A stretch of DNA of 64,000 nt from Sipunculus nudus (taxonomy: Eukaryota; Annelida; Sipuncula; Golfingiida; Sipunculidae): NCBI GenBank assembly GCA_026874595.1, contig CM049319.1:52218917-52282916 (forward strand). Direction: 5' to 3'. The position numbers were made by a program, and so were the translations under genes. Positions 1 through 12,778 of this stretch are shown here, one piece after another (position 1 is the first letter of the stretch; each line of letters starts with the position of its first letter). The notes beneath the pieces were generated by a model, which saw only the letters and a program-made list of their open reading frames with translations, was not told the DNA's origin and did no database searches.

Positions 1-640
1 GAGGACCCCCGCAGCTGTAAAAGGATAATCCTCATGGCTGGAAAAGGATCATACAAAGCTGTATAAGAAAGAACCCAAAAGCTCGGAAAGAGGGACATCC
101 ACAGATGGAGAAGGACGAGTAATTAAAAAAGCTTGAGAGGGAGACATCCAATGCCAGAAAAGAAGGACGCCAAAATCTGGAGAAGAAGGACACCCAAAGC
201 TCGAGAAGAAAGAGGAGTAATTGCAAAAGCTTGAGAAGGGGGACATGCAAAGCTGGAAAAGGGGAACCCTCACAACTGGAAAAAGAGGACACCGAAAGCT
301 GATGAAGAAGGAGACCCTGAGGATATCCAAATCTGATAAAAGAGAACCGTCACAGCTGGAAACGGAGGACACCAAAAGCTGAAGAAGAAGACAGCTTAAG
401 TTGGGGAAGAAAAACACCCAGATATGAAGAAGTAACTCCAGAATCTGGAGAAGAAAGACACTCAAATCTAGAGAAGGAGAACCCTCACAGTTGGAAATGA
501 TGACACCCAAAGCTGTAGGAGGAGGACCCTCAAAGTTGGAAGAGTAAGGCACAAAAGCACGAGAAGTACCCCTTAAGCTGAAAAAAAGGAGCCCTTCTAA
601 GCTACAGATGGATTTCCTAAGCTAAAAAGGAGAAAAGCTA
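1..640. repeat. Degenerate 23-bp minisatellite
   Basis: About 26 diverged units of 22-24 bp, each with a core like AAAGCTGGAGAAGGAGGACA. The motif AAAGCT or a one-base variant recurs near positions 57, 79, 130, 197, 228, 251, 297, 377, 510 and 533. The array begins before the window. Both strands hold reading frames only because the unit is purine-rich. In the plus frames short peptides such as PSQLE and PSKLE recur, but stops interrupt every frame, so I do not call a gene. The array could be a decayed repeat-coding exon or simple satellite DNA. Confidence 0.75.
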
Positions 641-1740
641 AGAATAGGCTAAGAAATGGAGTAACCCAAAGTTATCACATAGCTGTTGAAGATGCATCCC
701 CAGCACTTGGAGAATGCTTAAACTGGAATTCCCTAATAGCTGTAATGATATGAAAGGAACGGTTCGGGATATATGAGTAAGATGAACACCTGTCCTATTA
801 CAACGGTTACGCTGAACCAATAAACCGATGACACTGGGATGCCTTTTATTTAGCGTGCCTCGCTACTGCAACCGTACCCTCAGGTTACATTTAGTTTCCG
901 CTACATGATACATGTAGCGGTGCAAGAATGTTAATGAGACAATTATGCTCATTTATGTCAAGGCCTGCGGTGTGGTTAGAAGTGATAAGGTATGAGGTTT
1001 ATGGGTAAATGGTATGGTGTGAGAAAAAGCAACCATATGCTATCGTATTTCTCAAGGCCATCTTTAACATTTTCAGTTCGCGTGCGTGTCTTCAGTCATT
1101 CATATAAAATTAGAGTAAACATAGGGCCATTTGACTCAGTGATACAAAGGTCATTATCTGGTTAATTCGTGTCATTTACCGAAATAGTTCATATAATATT
1201 TCATTTTAAGACGACTTTTAATAACTCTCTTTATGTGGGAATATGTATGAAATAAGTAGTGATCAGTATATTTGTGAGTTGTGTGTGTTATCTGATAATT
1301 TTTCCTATAACACTGATACATGTATTTTTTTTATGAAAACAAGATTTCTAATGCATTCATTGAATTCTCTAAAATATGTGGAGTGGTAAGCCATTAATTC
1401 ATGTAGTTAATTATGTTAAGTTTTATTTCTCCTTTATCACATTTGCGCAGAGAACTGCGATTTTCATTTGAGCAACTTTTCATGATTTCTCGCCACCTAA
1501 TCCCTTTCAATATTAAATTATATCCGAGCTTTTGTATATTATTAAAAATTACTTTCCCACCCTACTAGTGAAAAATGCCGTCGACGACTTATATTGAGTT
1601 TTATGCGGTTGTCACAGAGGAGTTTTGTGAGAAATTCTGTTAGTTCAACTGCATGTGGATATGTTTAAATCATAGGTTGTTATTTTCTAATTGTGAAATG
1701 GTGACATTTCGATCATTCCGAGCAGAACAAAAGAGGAGTA
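641..1740. other. Intergenic, no gene seen
   Basis: AT-rich sequence without a convincing reading frame, splice-bounded exon or structured repeat. Its 3' part may belong to the 5' flank or LTR of the retroelement that follows, but I found no boundary. Confidence 0.5.
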
Positions 1741-2139
1741 TGAAGTGTTAGGTCTGACACAAATGTATTCACCAGGTCAGGTAATGTTAAATGATATAAA
1801 CTGGGTCTCATCCGGGATTGATATCAAGTGGACATCCATCCGATTGAACTGCGTGCCGAATTGGTTTGTGCCGAAATCGATGGTCTACCCTTAACCGGTG
1901 ATATTTCTGCCAAAAGTCGGAGTATTTGTTATGGGACTTTTAATATCGCTACCACGCAGAGAGATCGACTTTGTGCTTTAACAACATGGCTAGTACGATC
2001 CGGCAACTGATTCAACTAAGCCAGGAGCTTGAGTATGAAGGGTCAGCCTTGTATGAGTTGGATAAAGAGCAGCAGACCGCTGACAGGGAGGAAAGACAGA
2101 GAAAGAGGGGGGAGGGGGAGGTGGAAAGAGCAGGAACAA

Positions 2140-2141
<2 letters not shown>

Positions 2142-2201
<60 letters not shown>
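2142..2201. repeat. (GA)n microsatellite inside gag remnant
   Basis: About 30 uninterrupted GA dinucleotides, coding Arg-Glu repeats in the gag frame. They are followed to about 2400 by impure GAGA-rich sequence. Such RE-rich stretches are common in Gypsy gag N-termini of invertebrates, so the microsatellite probably grew from a coding low-complexity region. Confidence 0.9.
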
Positions 2202-2203
<2 letters not shown>

Positions 2204-3423
2204 GACAAGCGGAGAGAGAATGAGAGAGGGAACAAATAGAGAGAGAACGACAGAGGGATCAAGCAGAGAGAGAAAGAGAGAGGGAGAACAAGCAGAGAGA
2301 GAAAGAGAGAGGAAACAAGCAGAGAGAGAAGTAAGAGAGGGAGAAAGAGAGAGAGAGATAGAGAGAGACAGAAGAAGCAGAACGACAGAAAGAGCAGGAG
2401 AAGGAACAACATGAGCTCCTGATGTAGGAAAAGAGACTGCAGCTACAAGAGAGTACTGAATGGCCCCAGACGCCAGTGACGAATGTGGATGTGCGATGTC
2501 CTGAACTGCCCCGATTTACAGAAGGGAGGGAGGACCTAGACAGCTAAATGATGCGGTTTGAGAGGTTAGCCGAACAAGCCGACTGGAAGAAAGAGTCATG
2601 GTCGACCCGATTATCAGCGCTTCTGACAGGCAATTAAGCCTTTATTGTCGTTTTTCTAACGTCAGTGTTTAGACTATGATGTTGTGAAAACTGCTTTGTT
2701 GACTAGATATGGTTACTCGAAAGATGGGTTTAGGGTCAGATTTAGAGAATGAAAACCGGAGGACTCAGAGGATCTAGTTCAGTATATTGTTAGACTTCAG
2801 GGTTATCTGGATAGATGGATAGTGTTATCACACGCACAGAATACATTTGAGGGACTCTGTGATCTAATAGTGAAAGAATAATTTATTATTTCTTCTTGTA
2901 GTGCCACTCTTCAGCTGTCCACTTGCGTCAAGGAGCCCGAGCTACTTTGTCAGATTTGGCTGATTTGGCAGGAAACTTCTTAGTTGCCAGAAATAAACAA
3001 CTTGCAGGTAGACAATAACCTGTTAAGTCCAATTTAAACCGGTATCCAATACGCAGTTACATTGCAATGCAGTTAAATTGAAGGATCAAGGGACCCGTTG
3101 CTTTAAATGTGGAAGGATTGGTCATATATCACGGAATTGTAGGAAATGCTATAATCGAGCATTCAGGAATTTGTCGAGGCAGGATATTGAGAGTGATGAG
3201 AGCCAAGTAAGCCTGTGAGCTAGTCAGACTAACTCAGGTGCTGCGTCTATGAGCGTAGAGGGGGAGGCAGGTTTAGCTGAGACTGCAGAGGTTCAGTCAG
3301 GAGGTAGTCCAGTAGACCGATGCTAGTAATGCTAGTGCTCAGGTTATTGCATGGTCCGAAGGTCGGTAACTAGTAGCCCAAGGGGAGTGGGCGACAGTGA
3401 TGTAATTATGATCAGAGACACCG

Positions 3424-3600
3424 GGTGCGATGGTGTTATTGTCAGAACTAGTCTGGGAGGTAACGGCCATGTTGTTAGATAAGACGATACGTCACTGGAT
3501 ATGATCAGCCGCCGGATGCGATGGTGTTATTATGAACCAGTCTTGGAGGTAACGACCAGCTGTTAGATAAGACGATACGTCATTGGATTTGATCAGCACG
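3424..3600 (+). repeat. Tandem duplication of about 89 bp in the protease region
   Basis: The segment from 3424 (starting GGTGCGATGGTGTTATT) is repeated from about 3513 (GGATGCGATGGTGTTATT). Both copies share the phrase GTTAGATAAGACGATACGTC and end on GATCAGC. The copies differ at several bases. The duplication falls just after the protease D-T-G and disrupts the frame. Confidence 0.8.
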
Positions 3601-4574
3601 ACAGTGAACATAGCGTGGCGATTGAAGACATATAGACACACCGTTAAATATAGGCAAAGTAGAGGCCGTTTTGTGTAGACAGCCCCATGCTCGATTTGAT
3701 TGTGTGAAATATCCCGGTTCGTCAGCCACATGATCCAGACCCTGAGTGTCATGTCAGTACTGTTGTTACTAGGGCTAAGGTTAACAGTCTAAGCAGGCAG
3801 ATTGGAAAGTTTACGTGAAATCTGGTGGGGCTTTGTCATAGATAGCCTGTACGGTTGCAGAGCCCACTGATACTGATAGACAGGACACAGTTAGTGATGA
3901 TGAGTTGTTGGAGTTAGGAGAATGTATGGCTAAAGAATCGGTCAGTGATGTAGTGACAGAGGCTGAGATAGGGCCAGGGCAGAGAGAAGAAATCAGGTTA
4001 TTGAGGTTTATAATGAAGTGTTGACTGACGTACCTGGTACCGCTAACTTGGTAGAACATAAAGTTAAGTTGACATCAGATGAGCCTGTTAAGTGTAAATC
4101 GTACCCTGTACCTTATGGTATATGAGAATCTTGCAAGACTAATATACTAGTAACAATGTATGTTAGAGTGATAGAGTAGACAGACCCAGAACCAAGAAGA
4201 AGAGATGACCGTTTATCGGCTAGGTTGGATATTACGGGATTGGTACAATGGGAAAATCAATTTAAGGTAGTAAAAACAATGCAGCTGATCTCCCTAAATC
4301 GTGTTATGTAAATAGGTTTAATGGTGTAAACAGTAGTCACACACGTTACTCTCTGTATGAATATGACTCATATGGATACACACAATAATACAATACTTGA
4401 TACGATATGATGGCCATCTTGTGGATCTGATACGTATGTAGTCGCATGATGATACCATGTTATTTCATAATATGAATAATGATGTTTTAAGATATGATGA
4501 CGATAATGATACATTGTTATACATGTGAACTATGACCATGGCAAAACCTTTGTACTTATTCACATATGTGAACT

Positions 4575-4668
4575 ATAATAATATTATATAATATTATATA
4601 ATATATTAATATTATATATATTATAATTATAATATATATTATATATTATATAATAATATTTATTAATT
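4575..4668. repeat. AT-only low-complexity tract
   Basis: Mixture of ATATTA and TATAAT runs with many small self-complementary stretches. No coding or regulatory interpretation is offered. Confidence 0.8.
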
Positions 4669-5058
4669 TATTTTCAATCTACTTGATGGTTGCTGTGATA
4701 AAACAGACAGTATACATTTTGTGTTTTTGTTTGAACTGGAAAAAATGGTGACAAATATATTTACCAGGTCAGGTTAGGTTAAATGAGAAACTCATAGAAT
4801 AATAAGATATGATCGGAAAATGTAATTGATAACATTCAATAATGTTGTGTTTATTTTTGTCATTAATTTTGTTGATCGGCGATTCGGTTTGTTGATGTAT
4901 CAAGCAAAGGAACTTACAAGGCTACAGTGTGTTATGAGTAACTGACTGAAGATTCTGGAGGTCTAGATGCTTCTGGTTTGCTTAGCTTGTGATTTCTATG
5001 TAGAGAAAACTGTAGAACTTTCGTTGACTAGAATTTTCCCCGAAGTTTGTTTGCGGCA

Positions 5059-5062
<4 letters not shown>

Positions 5063-5124
<62 letters not shown>

Positions 5125-5131
5125 TATATAT
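5063..5131. repeat. (TA)n microsatellite
   Basis: About 34 TA dinucleotides with one A-rich interruption near the 3' end. Confidence 0.95.
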
Positions 5132-6780
5132 AAGTCAGCCAAAACACAGAGGGATAGTAATTCAGAGTATAATAGTTATGCCGACGACAAGTCGTGAAAT
5201 GTAGATTGGCACCAAGGGAAGTGTGTTGTCAAATTTCGCGAGAGGACGACTATTGGTCCTCTAGTTATATGTTTAATCGAGTAGGGCTTGGGCATACTTT
5301 GTGTGTTGAACTATTGTATTTGGAGCCAGTTAACGGCGGGCGAAAGCCAGACAACTCTGTATTGTTGAAGAACTGTTTGTAAGACTTGATCCGGCCAACA
5401 ATGGGCGAGAGCCATTTGTGACGTTTCGGAATAAAAGCTGGTTTAGTTGTTTCCCCATGACTTGAAATTTCTGGACTTTTGCATGTTCATTTTTAGCTAA
5501 GCTGACTGCATAAAAAAGGCTGTATGGGAATAGCTGGTCATATCATCAGGAAAGTTTTTTTCTTCTTGTTGATCTATAAGAACTTTATTTGCTACAGTTT
5601 AATATCGATACCACCTACAAAATATGGCATTTTTGTAAATGCCTTTCTTGTCAGCTGAGCGTCATGAGCCATTGGATGAATCAGAGGTAGCAATTACACA
5701 GATACCACATCTTTTAAGATAGTCAAGGACGCTGTAGATAACATTGATGCTAATTCATGCAAAATTGACAAACAAAACAATCAGGGAGAGAGAACTGATA
5801 AGCTAGAACAAAGAGCACATAATTAGGGGAAACCCTTTGATAGACTTGTTGGAAGGATATTTAAAGCTAAGTTTTATGAGCAGGAAGATAAAAAGAGAAG
5901 ACAGTGTAATATACTGTTATATATACTGGAATTTCATAGAAAGTGCTTATACAGACCCAAATAAGATAGTAGATGGTGATGCTGTAAAAGGAGTAAATGT
6001 GTGGATTTCCACACGGTCAACCAAATGATTAGATTTTGCAAACTATAGACCACTTTGTATTGCAATCCTAGACAATAAGGTAAGAACAGACCCGTTAGGA
6101 AAGACATACAGCGCTTGAGATTGTTAAAAAAAGCTAAGGCTTTTATTAGCGAGGATAAAAATTAGAAGTATAGAAAACGTTACGGCGTCCTGCGGAGGAT
6201 AGGGGCAATAGTGAATTTCAAGGGACTGTGAAGGTATAGGGGAAAATGTATAAGCGAAGGGTTCATAGAGGACTGACTTTGGGAAAATTTTACAAGTGCT
6301 TGGAACAGTCTATCAAAGGATGGGGTAGACAGTGAGTCTGTGAATCAGTTAAAGTCCAACATGAGCTGCAGCAATGTTTAAAAGAAATACGGGTTCATTT
6401 AAGGATATCTTTTCAGATTTGCTGTATGATGTCCCTGGACGGAGTTTTACCGTTTTTAAAGACTGGCGGCAGGATTGCCAAGGCCTCAGTGATGCTCACA
6501 GTATCTTTGGGGAAAAAATCGCAAAAAAAAATGCCTGGCGAGCTGAAACCTTTTTATATGTATGGAAGGGTCTGGTAAGGAACTTTTTTTATTGATAATT
6601 GTGTTTTTTTGTGCTGGGTATGTTTGAGTTAACAGCAGTGTGAACATTACTGAGGATATGAACAGAAACCTGTTGTCCCTATCCAAACATTTTAGTTTTC
6701 AGGTTAGTCACAAGCAGAGGTTATGACTGCAGGCACGTTAAAATGACACGTAAGATCGTATTTTCTTATATCTCAAATAA
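5132..6780. other. Intergenic, possible LINE scrap near 6290-6365
   Basis: No intact gene. In the plus frame through 6283-6366 the peptide FTSAWNSLSKDGVDSESVN resembles the WNSLP-x-V-x-x-x-SVN-x-F/L-K ending of jockey/CR1-type reverse transcriptases, with stops upstream. The match is short and could be chance. An AATAAAAG at about 5430 could be a polyadenylation signal of the upstream retroelement. Confidence 0.3.
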
Positions 6781-6936
6781 TAAAATAAAGCATTCGATCT
6801 TATGTTATTGGCGAGACGTTTGTCGGGGCCTCCGGCCACTGGCCCACGTCTGGTCAGCAATAGGTTTAATAATTTAGACGTGTTAATCTACATAAGGCGA
6901 AGTTCAGTAGCCTGCCACGACCCTGCTAGCTCTCTC

Positions 6937-7053
6937 TTTATCACGTTTAACTGTCAGACTTGCAATATAATGTTAAGGGCAGAACTTTCGACCATTTGGT
7001 AATTTTTAACTTAAATTTCTGTGTTGTTTTCTATTATCTGTGGGAAAAATCCT
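6937..7053 (+). repeat. Direct duplication, copy 1
   Basis: The 117-bp segment starting TTTATCACGTTTAACTGTCA is repeated exactly 360 bp downstream at 7297-7414, with about one change per eight bases. It shares the phrases AATGTTAAGG and TTTAACTTAAATTTCTGTG. No terminal repeats or coding frame distinguish it, so it is either a segmental duplication or two members of an unrecognised repeat family. Confidence 0.75.
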
Positions 7054-7296
7054 ACATTTGCAAGCGTTTGCAAGCTTGTTAATCTAAAATATTCACGGTG
7101 ATTCGAACCTGCATTTTTCTTCTTCAAAATTTAAAAAATGAACTGCCACACATAAAGTCGTTAGGTAGATAAATTAAGAGGAGTGGAGATAAAGAAAACC
7201 ACTCAATCCAGAAATTCCAGATTCCTGAAAATAGTACGGTATGTGAATTTTGTGCTTGTGTTAAGTGTCATACAGTACAATATGCTATATAATATG

Positions 7297-7414
7297 TTTA
7301 TCGCGTTTGACTATCAGACTGGCAGTATAATGTTAAGGACAGCTCTTTCGGCCATTTGATAAAGTTTAACTTAAATTTCTGTGTTGTTTTTTATTATCTT
7401 TTGGAAAACCCTAC
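7297..7414 (+). repeat. Direct duplication, copy 2
   Basis: Partner of the segment at 6937-7053, in the same orientation at a fixed 360-bp offset. Confidence 0.75.
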
Positions 7415-10400
7415 AAAGGTAGTATATATCTTATACATCGCATCTGGTCACATTCATCTGATGCTAGTTGCACCGATGTTTGACTCAGGTAGTCCAAAAC
7501 AACGAGGCAAGGTTGCTTATTTTGATCTCACTTGTGTCTGTAGGGGCGTGTTTCATAATGTGCCGCACCCAACGCTGGTTTGCTCTCAGGTGTGCAGTAC
7601 TTCTTTTCGGACATTTACCCCCAGGGGTTTTTGATGGTAGGGGTACACTAATACACAGTGGTCCTCAATAAAATATGAATACTCGACTATATTTTAGAAG
7701 TTAACTGATTGGAAATTGCTTTGCAGACGAAATGACTAGAATGCATTTAATAAAATCCTTTAATATCCCAACACAAGGAAGGTATTATGTTTATGCTTTG
7801 GTTGGTTGATTGGTGGGTTGGCAGCTTCACACAAAATGTTTTTATGAAATTTTATGGAAGGTTAAGGTACCATTAAATTTTGAAAGCGATCTGGACTACA
7901 TCTAATTTTATTTCAAAGGATATATTGTGACACCATTGTGACATAATTGTGACACATTGCAATTATACATTGTCCAGGGTAATGGTCGCCTAGTCATAGG
8001 TATTAGTGCTATAAGAGGTATAAGGGACAGCGTTTGTCACAAATCCCAGGTGAGTTAGAGTCATTATTAGTGGATCCGGCACATGGTCCGGAACTAGGTA
8101 AGTCACCAAGGAATAAATGTACAATCCCTAATGCCTGAATGAAACTGGGAAGATGGGCCGTATAAGAGAACAGACGAGGCGCAACTGTATTCATTAGAAT
8201 GCAGATTTTTATTTCAGTCATATGTTGGACAGCTGTATAAAAATGGCATCGAAATATACGTCGACTCACCATGGCTTCCTATCAATGTTTTGTGGCCTTG
8301 GGTACACAGGTAATTAGTAACACAAAAAGACACAGCATTAATAATGCTGCTATTTCAGTAGCAGATCCGTCTGGCCGGGTAAAATTATTTTTCATGTCGC
8401 TGCAGACGGTTAAAATCGTCTGTCTGTTTCTGTCACCGCCAACACGATCATAAAATATTCTCAACAGAAAATTTTATTCAAACGGCGTCTTAGTGTACAG
8501 AGAAAAAATTAAAAATGGGTAGGATCTAGCGTATATAGTAACAGGGTATCTTAAAAGGATTTTTTTTGCCTAAACTTTTAATCGAGCATTCCACATAAGC
8601 ATAAAATGAGGTCTTTATAGCGTCCATTTATAAAGCAGGTGAATGCAAAGGATCCAGGGTCATCAGCGACAGAGGCCATTCAGTTTCATGGTTGAACTAT
8701 TACCTAATGATCTCAGGTCCGTATACTAGCATATGGCTTGAACAGTATGACTGGGTTATGAATGAAAATATTTAAAAATATAAATCATTATTAGAGAAAT
8801 ATAACAGAATCTATGCAAACTCATACCAGAGCCAAATATGGTGTATATACACTTGGAATGAATGATTTTTTAATTCAATTGTTTACTCATTGGCATTATA
8901 AAAGAGATTTTTTGCGGTTCCAGGCCCGAACACAACTTTAAGAAAATATTTATAACTACAAATCTAGAATATCAACTGAACAATATACAACTGCACATAA
9001 AGGGGGCCATGCAACTGGACGTTAAAACTTGCACTGTAAAGGCGCCCCTTCTGCCAGAGTCATTTCTACTTAAAACGAACCACTTCCTTGTAGGCACTGT
9101 GCAACGGCCGGGACTACTTATCTCAAATGTCAAATTTTAAAATCAAAATTTGTTACATTTCTCGGAAACACTTTCTGTTTACATTTCACATGCGCATGCT
9201 TTCAAAATATAACTAATGCCGTCCTTAATACATAACACCCGTGTTTATGTAATTTGAATTGAAAAAACAAATCTTTTCCAACATATTAGAATGGACTACA
9301 TTACCCGCTTAACTACATTTATACCTACGCGATCTATGTATGCAGAAGCCCGGTACATTGTAGGGGTCCGATTGGGATGCCCACAACTACGAAACACCAG
9401 AGCGAGTCGTCCTCTTGTGAGTCCGAGTCTGTGCAATGTGATAAAGGCGAAGGTCCTCATTAGCAGTTTGAACCCACCAGGCAAAATGGGGAAGTCTCGG
9501 TACCTAGGGTCTCAGAGATCTGCTCTAATGTCTTCACGACAGGTTTTGACTTCTGTAGTTTTGTGAATATATAAACCCAAAAATCCGGAAGGCATAGAAA
9601 TAAAATACCACTCCATTAATTAGTGCAAACGCAGAGCAGAACCCTATCCTGATAATGGAAATATGCATTCTCAGGGTGTAGGCCTCCGCCATGTGGGCGG
9701 TCCTTAATGCATGTGCGGTACTTCGTCGCACGTATTTTTATTCACTTATTGGACTATATTCCCAGTTTTATCAGTGCATAAGTTACCCCAACAAGTGTTT
9801 GCATTCACTTATTCAGCCCATATCAGCATGTTCAGTCGCGAATATATGACTGCACATTTGTGAATCTTCCTGGAAGTCCTTTCTGGATCCGGATGATGAG
9901 CTGGACTCGCACCGAAATAAAACCAATTATTCACTGACCCATTCCCGAGATGACCTGAAAAGTTCATGGGATTCCGTCCATGATTGCATGAGTTATGTTA
10001 ATTATGAATAAAAACACACACAAACACACACTCGACCGGGAATGGACACATCCCCTCCCGGCGGAGGCAGAAAAAGTCCTCGGTATACCCGTATGCTTAT
10101 ACACTCCGCCTACAATGCACCATTTGATTCTTCTACTAACACATTCCACTCACGTGCCGCAATATGGCATCTTCTAGGTTATTTCTGCGAACACTATTCC
10201 CCCCAAAAAGTTAAGTACATCGGATTAATCGTTTTAAGGTACACGCTAAAATAAAAGATTCAGCAAATTTGATCAAAAATCCCCTGCTGGTTGGATGAGG
10301 GAGAAGCAATATCAGTATGCTTATTATTATCTCACTTATAATTTAATACTGAAAGAAACATTTAATTTCACACATGCTCTTTGAAGTAAGAAATTCCTTA

Positions 10401-10560
10401 CAACACGAGCATCCAAACTTTCATAGCAATATATCACTTTTTGGACACATAATTGAATGTGCACTGTAATCATTGTGATCTATTTTGATACAAAAAGACT
10501 AAAGTCTAGATTAAATGAATTAAACATAGAAAATTATAACATTCATCTTGTTTTTCATCC
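7415..10560. other. Intergenic, no gene seen
   Basis: About 3.1 kb of AT-rich DNA with only short, unrelated reading frames on both strands. I see no splice-bounded exon, tRNA, hairpin-ended transposon or tandem array that I can defend. Confidence 0.5.
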
Positions 10561-10565
10561 TGTCC

Positions 10566-11454
10566 GGGGGGGGGGGGGGGGGAGAGAGAAGGGCAGAGGG
10601 GACACCTAGCATAGCTGAGCAAAGGGAGCGGCCTGGAGTGAGGCAAGTTACATCACAGCTTGGCCAGGTGAGGGCTGCAGCACTCACTGCAAACCACTGT
10701 ACTTGGTTGGCTTGATGTAAACAATACTTGACTTGGTGCCTAAAACTTGAATTTAAACTACAGATTTTGTCGAATTGCTTTCAATTTTCAAATTGTTAAA
10801 GACTACATCCTTATGTGTAAATATGTAACAATTGAATAAACAGTGCTCACAGGTAAAAGTATGCCATGGTCAAAGTTCGACAAAATTTAAGGATCGGATT
10901 TTACATTCATGCTAATACTTTGTAACTTTAAATATTTACAAAATTCAGATCTAATTTCTGGTATACAATTGAATCTTGATAAAATAAATTTAAATCCTTG
11001 AAAAAAAGCATCTACTTCAATAGTTACCATGTTAAGTGTCAAAATATATTTCTTGCCATTTTGATAAGGTACCTAATGGTCAAGTCCAATGTCTTGCACG
11101 TTCATAGGGAATATACAGAGGAATATTTATGCTACATATAAACAAAAACAGGTACGTAGTTTGATGCTAGTCACTCGTTAAAGGTAACAATAGGTTTTCA
11201 ATGGAAAATTTAGGATTTTCCTTAATTTCTCGAAGGAACGAAGTCGCAGTGACCCAGTTTTGTGTTTCATAGGAGAACTTATAGGAAATAGGGACATGTA
11301 TGTTGAATTCTGGATTCGTAGGTCTTACAGTTTCAAAACTTGCTAATCTAACGGATGGACAAAAGGACGAATGGACGGACGACTGGCCAGCAGAACGACG
11401 GACAATGGTTCGTAACTATGGCTCAAATGACTTAATAGATGATGAGCTAAAAAT
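10566..11454 (+). mobile_element. Hairpin-ended repeat family, decayed copy
   Basis: Begins with a 17-base G run at 10566-10582, continues with phrases shared with 14.8-16.9 kb (ACATCCTTATGTGTA, CCATGGTCAAAGTT, GGTATACAATTGAATCTTGA, TTCCTTAATTTCTC), and ends in a GGAC-rich stretch (about 11350-11410) and a worn hairpin at 11419-11448 followed by TAAAAA. The better copies end in an intact hairpin at 16982 and 39533. No coding capacity. The hairpin next to a CTAA end recalls non-autonomous Helitron-like elements, but that class assignment is unproven. Confidence 0.6.
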
Positions 11455-12775
11455 TACCACATATTTGTTTTGCTTGGTGAGTAAGGGAGCGCAATCGAGT
11501 CATTTGATTGGTTCGATGAAGAAGCTGACAGTGAAGCCTTGTAGGCCAAAGTGTGACTTCGCACGCAGTGGATATGGAACATCCAAAATGAAACTCTACA
11601 CAGCTACTTTGCGGAAAATTTATAATGTAGAAGTGAAACTGAAAATTCGCACTGTTTAATGGAAAATATCCCTGAGAAACCAACCTTTTTTTATTTATTT
11701 TTGGTCTCATTCACATTATTTATATTTTTCACATACGATTCTTTTCAAATGGTGAGACGTAGGTTATAATATGACACGAAATAAAGCCGGTTATATAGGC
11801 TTATATAATATGTGGGCTTGAAGCCATGTACATATTCATCCGTTTCCGGCAAAGACAATGCGGTTACGGGAAAAATCGGTAATATGAAAATTCCTGTACC
11901 GCACGGCAACGACGATGCGGCACGACTATCCGGCTATTTTTCGCATCGGTCTGTGAGCAATTTTGCCTTTGCGAGACAATCGTAAGATGCCACTCCCATT
12001 ATATGACGTCACTAGTACCAAGAAGGGGCACACTTTCGAAAACTGTAGTTTTAAGAGTACTGAGGTGCCCTGAAAAGCCAAAATGTTGGCTTCAACAGTT
12101 TTAAAATGTAATACAGAGAAATAACTTGTTTAGATACAAGCTATATTATAATCTAAGTCACCCTTAATTTTCATAAGGCTATGAAATAAATTCCAATATG
12201 TTCCTTTCTGTTTCAGTCTTTGTTTAATAAATTAGACCCAGTATATCACTTTCTCTTCCATCTTGTCAGTGTACGTTAATTTAAAGCAAAGGCACTATTA
12301 AGAAGGATATCGTCGTCCTGGAAATCCATCGTGATGGACAAAACACGTCCGATTTGGCCTTCGATTTTAAATTCCCCAAAATTAATGTGTACACTAAAAA
12401 ATGTCATTGTCGACACACCATTGCCGTATATATATGAATGTGTACGTATAGCTTGAAGCATATAGATATATATATATGTACCTGCAACATCCGTCAAGAC
12501 CAGATAGCGAACATAATCCGGAGCGCCAGCGTCCGAGACTTCGCAGAAGGAAACATTGCTGATAACGGGTAGATTGACCAAGCTTGACTTTGCTGGAGCA
12601 GATGAAATAACAACTTCTAGATTCACTTCTCCTAGCTTACGGCGTCTACATTTCTTCTATTGCCCTTATTCAGTAAATAGACAGTAATGTATACAACGGT
12701 AAAAACTCTGCCTGGTACCATATAAAGTATTAATGAGGATCTGGCAGAGGTTGAGTGCATGCTGAAAGCAGGATA
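11455..12775. other. Intergenic, no gene seen
   Basis: No gene or structured repeat recognised. A TGACGTCA octamer occurs near 12005 without other promoter signs. Confidence 0.45.
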
Positions 12776-12778
12776 TAA

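Larger units (their letters stand above)
1986..4125 (+). pseudogene. Broken gag-pol remnant of Gypsy element
   Basis: The frame opens at ATG 1986 (MASTIRQLIQ) and runs into an Arg/Glu-rich low-complexity stretch. After stops and frame changes, a capsid-like segment is readable at about 2484-3010 (peptides PRFTEG, RFERLAEQADWKKE, then LADLAGNFLVARNKQL). A CCHC zinc knuckle (C-x2-C-x4-H-x4-C) lies at 3099-3140. An aspartic-protease signature RDTGCDG has its D-T-G at 3417-3425. The conserved protease end (DLIV then NIPV, DPDP) lies near 3690-3750. The motif DEPVKCKSYPVPY at about 4079-4117 is the usual entry into Gypsy reverse transcriptase. Many stops and frameshifts and a tandem duplication inside the protease show it is dead. 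Family assignment rests on the domain order and these short motifs. Confidence 0.7.
1754..4785 (+). mobile_element. Decayed Ty3/Gypsy-type LTR retrotransposon
   Basis: A plus-strand retroelement relic with gag, zinc knuckle, protease and the first residues of reverse transcriptase in the right order. A 40-bp stretch at 1754-1793 containing ACCAGGTCAGG and GTTAAATGA recurs in diverged form at 4747-4785, beyond the pol remains. This may mark remnants of the two LTRs or of sequence next to them. No primer-binding site or clear TG...CA ends could be fixed. Most of pol (RT body, RNase H, integrase) is missing, so the copy is heavily deleted and cannot move by itself. Confidence 0.65.

Noticed and set aside
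9296-9566. Overlapping frames on both strands in a locally less AT-rich patch
   Set aside because: No family resemblance, no splice signals at sensible borders, and no repeat structure. Left as intergenic.
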